Source: Hymenobacter cellulosivorans (GTDB lineage: Bacteria > Bacteroidota > Bacteroidia > Cytophagales > Hymenobacteraceae). Taken from it: 64,000 nucleotides of DNA. The DNA lies in assembly GCF_022919135.1 (NCBI RefSeq), contig NZ_CP095049.1, positions 2,236,501-2,300,500 of the forward strand. The letters are read 5' to 3'. Shown here in pieces: positions 61,785 through 64,000 of the stretch. Position numbers and translations under genes: made by a program. The first letter of the stretch is position 1; the number at the start of each line of letters is the position of its first letter. Under the pieces are notes generated by a model. The model saw only the letters and a list, made by a program, of their open reading frames with translations. It did not search any database and was not told the origin of the DNA.

Positions 61785-63062
61785 TTAAATCGTGAAGCCC
61801 AGGGGCTCGGGCACGAAGCTGTTCTGCATGGCCTCGACCATGCCGGCGGCCAGCGTGTCACCGCTGAGCTCATCAACCAGGATAAAGGCACCGGTGGCGC
61901 GGTTGTGCTGGTAGGAATCCACCACGAGCGGGGCAGCGGTTTTGAGGCGGATGCCCACGATGTCGTTGAGCTGGGCCGATTCTGTGGCCGCCCGGCCAAA
62001 CGTGCGCACGTTCACCTTATAAGTAATAGCCGCCACCACTGCCTTGACCACGGCCGAATGGTGCTGTACCAGCAGCTTGCGGCCGGGCCACAACGGACGC
62101 TCGTCCATCCAGCAGATAGTAGCTTCCACCTCTTTGGCCACGTGAATCTGGCTGCCCACCGGCACGATGGAGTCGCCACGGCTGATGTCCACGTCATCGG
62201 TCAGGCGCAGCACCACGGCCTGGGGCGCGGCGGCGCTTTCCACTTCCCGTTGGTCTACCTCGATGGCCTCAATCACCGACTCCTGGCCGCTGGGCAGAAT
62301 ATAGACCCGGTCGCCGCGGCGGTACTCTCCGCTCTGGATGCGGCCGGCGTAGCCCCGGTAGTCGGGGTAATCGTCGGTTTGGGGCCGAATCACGAATTGC
62401 ACCTGAAAGCGCGGCTCGCCCATGGTGGCTTCCTCAAAGGCCGGCACGCTTTCCAGGTGCTCCAGCAAACTCGGGCCGGTGTACCAGCTCAGGTTTTTGG
62501 AGCGGGTCACAATGTTGTCGCCGAGCAAAGCGCTGATGGGAATAGCCGTCACCTGGGGCAGCTTGAGCTGGTCGGCCACGGCGGCGTAGTCGGCCACAAT
62601 CTGGTCGAATACGGCTTGCTCATTGCCTACCAGATCCATTTTATTCACAGCCAGCACAAAGTGCCGAATGCCTACCAGAGAGGCAATCAGCGAGTGGCGG
62701 CGGGTTTGCTCCACCACGCCCTGCCGGGCATCGACCAGCACGATGGCCAAATCGGCGGTAGAAGCGCCCGTGACCATGTTGCGGGTGTACTGCACGTGGC
62801 CTGGCGCATCGGTAATGATGAACTTGCGGCGCGGCGTAGTGAAGTACTTATAGGCCACGTCGATGGTGATTCCCTGTTCGCGCTCGGCGCGCAGGCCGTC
62901 GGTTAGCAAAGCCAGGTCTACGGTACCGTGCACAGTCGGCCGGTTTTCCAGAGCCGCCAAGACGTCCAGGGAAACCGAGTCGGAATCGTATAAAAGGCGG
63001 CCAATCAGCGTGCTTTTGCCGTCGTCGACGCTGCCGCAGGTAATAAATCGGAGAAGGTCCAT
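61785..63062 (-). CDS. cysN: Sulfate adenylyltransferase large subunit (GTPase)
   Basis: A 425-residue EF-Tu-like GTPase: P-loop GSVDDGKST (residues 10-18), DAPGHVQYTRNM (switch II), and NKMD (guanine specificity), then two beta-barrel domains. There is no fused APS kinase (CysC) domain. It couples GTP hydrolysis to formation of adenylyl sulfate by CysD, encoded 88 bases upstream. The gap between them holds an inverted repeat element. Confidence 0.95.
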   Translation of the reverse strand: MDLLRFITCGSVDDGKSTLIGRLLYDSDSVSLDVLAALENRPTVHGTVDLALLTDGLRAEREQGITIDVAYKYFTTPRRKFIITDAPGHVQYTRNMVTGASTADLAIVLVDARQGVVEQTRRHSLIASLVGIRHFVLAVNKMDLVGNEQAVFDQIVADYAAVADQLKLPQVTAIPISALLGDNIVTRSKNLSWYTGPSLLEHLESVPAFEEATMGEPRFQVQFVIRPQTDDYPDYRGYAGRIQSGEYRRGDRVYILPSGQESVIEAIEVDQREVESAAAPQAVVLRLTDDVDISRGDSIVPVGSQIHVAKEVEATICWMDERPLWPGRKLLVQHHSAVVKAVVAAITYKVNVRTFGRAATESAQLNDIVGIRLKTAAPLVVDSYQHNRATGAFILVDELSGDTLAAGMVEAMQNSFVPEPLGFTI

Positions 63063-63067
63063 GAGGG

Positions 63068-63148
63068 TAGAACTGAGAAGTTAGAGCTCAGAACTTAGAA
63101 GCAGGCGCTAGAACACTCTCAGTTCTAAGCTCTAACTTCTGCGTTCTA
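63068..63148. repeat. Low-complexity inverted element between cysD and cysN
   Basis: TAGAACTGAGAAGTTAGAGC and the following 11 bases (63068-63099) pair imperfectly with 63116-63148, for a stem of about 30 bp. It fills the gap between the two genes and is a close relative of the element at 49161-49278. The cysD stop codon lies two bases beyond the right arm. Confidence 0.65.
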
Positions 63149-63150
63149 TC

Positions 63151-64000
63151 TTAGAAATAGCCGTTGCGTTTGCGGTCTTCCATGCCGGCTTCGGAGATGT
63201 TGTCGTCGAGGCGGGTGGCGCCCCGCTCACTGACTTTGGCGCTGAGCAGGTCTTCGATGATATCGTCGATAGTGGCCGCATCACTTTCCACGGCGGCGGT
63301 GCAGGTCGAGTCGCCGACGGTGCGGAAGCGCACTTGGCGCTCCACGATTTCGTCGGTTTCGTCGAGGCGCAGGTGCTCGTTGAGGCCGAGCAGCTGCCCG
63401 CTGGGCAGCACCACACAGGTGCGCGGGTGGCCGAAGTAGATGCTGGGCAGGGCAATGTTTTCGCGCTGAATGTAGCGCCACACGTCCAGCTCGGTCCAGT
63501 TGGAAATCGGGAACACGCGCACGTTTTCGCCGCGCTGAATCCGGCCGTTGTACACGTTCCAAAGCTCGGGGCGCTGGCGCTTGGGGTCCCACTGGCCGAA
63601 CTCGTCGCGCACCGAGAAGATGCGCTCCTTGGCCCGGGCCTTTTCCTCGTCGCGCCGGGCCCCGCCAATGCAGGCATCAAACTGGAATTCCTCGATGGTT
63701 TCGAGCAGGGTGTAGGTTTGCAGCGGGTTGCGGCTGGGAAACTTGCCGCCCGGCTCGCGTAGGCGCTGCCGCTTGATGGTGTCTTCCACGCTACGTACGA
63801 TGAGCTTTTCGCCCAATTGAGCCGCCAGCTCGTCGCGGAACTGGAGTACTTCGGGAAAGTTGTGGCCGGTATCCACGTGCACCAGCGGGAAGGGAAAGCG
63901 GCCGGGACGAAAGGCCTTTTCGGCCAGGCGCGTTAGCACAATCGAGTCTTTGCCCCCCGAAAACAGTAGGGCCGGGCGCTCAAACTGGCCCGCAACTTCC
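63151..64000 (-). CDS. cysD: Sulfate adenylyltransferase small subunit (cut by window edge)
   Basis: The open frame runs to the window edge, giving at least 283 residues; the start codon is outside. The PP-loop SGGKDS (63960 region, here LLFSGGKDSIVLTRLAEKAF-like residues) begins the ATP-pyrophosphatase domain, followed by VDTGHNFPE, GGARRDEEKARAKERIFS and the typical WTELDVW and SIYFGH motifs. It forms adenylyl sulfate from ATP and sulfate, with CysN as GTPase. The family is usually about 300 residues, so only the first few dozen are missing. Confidence 0.95.
   Translation of the reverse strand, partial: EVAGQFERPALLFSGGKDSIVLTRLAEKAFRPGRFPFPLVHVDTGHNFPEVLQFRDELAAQLGEKLIVRSVEDTIKRQRLREPGGKFPSRNPLQTYTLLETIEEFQFDACIGGARRDEEKARAKERIFSVRDEFGQWDPKRQRPELWNVYNGRIQRGENVRVFPISNWTELDVWRYIQRENIALPSIYFGHPRTCVVLPSGQLLGLNEHLRLDETDEIVERQVRFRTVGDSTCTAAVESDAATIDDIIEDLLSAKVSERGATRLDDNISEAGMEDRKRNGYF

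Noticed and set aside
1..64000. Search for tRNA, rRNA, insertion sequences, prophage and replication origin
   Set aside because: No tRNA-like cloverleaf, no rRNA sequence, no transposase or integrase gene and no DnaA-box cluster was noticed on reading; a dedicated scan such as tRNAscan could still find something.

Overview
The window looks like chromosomal DNA of a Hymenobacter-like member of the Bacteroidota (Cytophagales). The evidence is the high GC content, at least three proteins with Por-type (T9SS type A) C-terminal sorting domains, TonB-dependent receptors with an N-terminal carboxypeptidase-like domain paired with DUF4249 lipoproteins, and the absence of clear Shine-Dalgarno sites. 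I saw no rRNA, tRNA, CRISPR array, prophage or transposase gene.

Layout. 1-5.1 kb: the end of a TonB-dependent receptor with its DUF4249 partner, then minus-strand genes for a T9SS-secreted repeat protein, a small beta-barrel-like protein, an SDR-fold protein and a CvfB-type S1 protein. 5.3-11.9 kb: a BamA/TamA-like barrel, divergent from a plus-strand run holding a DNA-repair radical SAM protein, a small Cys-rich protein, an epoxide-hydrolase-like enzyme, the DUF4130/TIGR03915 partner of the radical SAM protein, and rfbD. 12-17 kb: an MFS exporter, a large DUF2723 (GT117-type) membrane protein and a GreA/GreB-type factor. 17-26 kb: an M1 aminopeptidase, an AraC regulator divergent from an aldehyde dehydrogenase with a nearby DUF779 gene, small envelope proteins and an esterase. 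25.9-30.4 kb: a SWIM zinc-finger gene followed by a DUF6493 gene. 30.9-43.8 kb: a manganese catalase and two very large T9SS-secreted beta-propeller proteins (FG-GAP type, frameshifted, and RCC1 type), flanking a second TonB receptor/DUF4249 pair. 43.8-50.6 kb: a nitroreductase and an RND efflux operon (TolC-type protein, adaptor, permease). 51.7-64 kb: a minus-strand assimilatory sulfate reduction cluster (cysD, cysN, cobA, cysJ, a TonB receptor, a DUF2490 protein, cysI, and a siroheme synthase fused to a TSUP permease).

How the genes work together. CysD/CysN activate sulfate to APS, and CysJ/CysI reduce sulfite to sulfide. CobA and the siroheme-synthase domain make the siroheme needed by CysI. 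The TSUP domain probably moves a sulfur anion across the inner membrane, and the TonB receptor may import a sulfur compound or metal across the outer membrane. CysH or an equivalent is not in the window and may lie upstream of cysD.

The most notable items are the siroheme synthase-TSUP fusion, the outer-membrane receptor inside the cys cluster, the expanded radical SAM/DUF4130 repair operon, the SWIM/DUF6493 pair, the two roughly 21-repeat secreted propeller proteins that share leader and tail DNA, a 21-bp tandem array inside the RND operon, and low-complexity inverted elements that abut stop codons inside operons.
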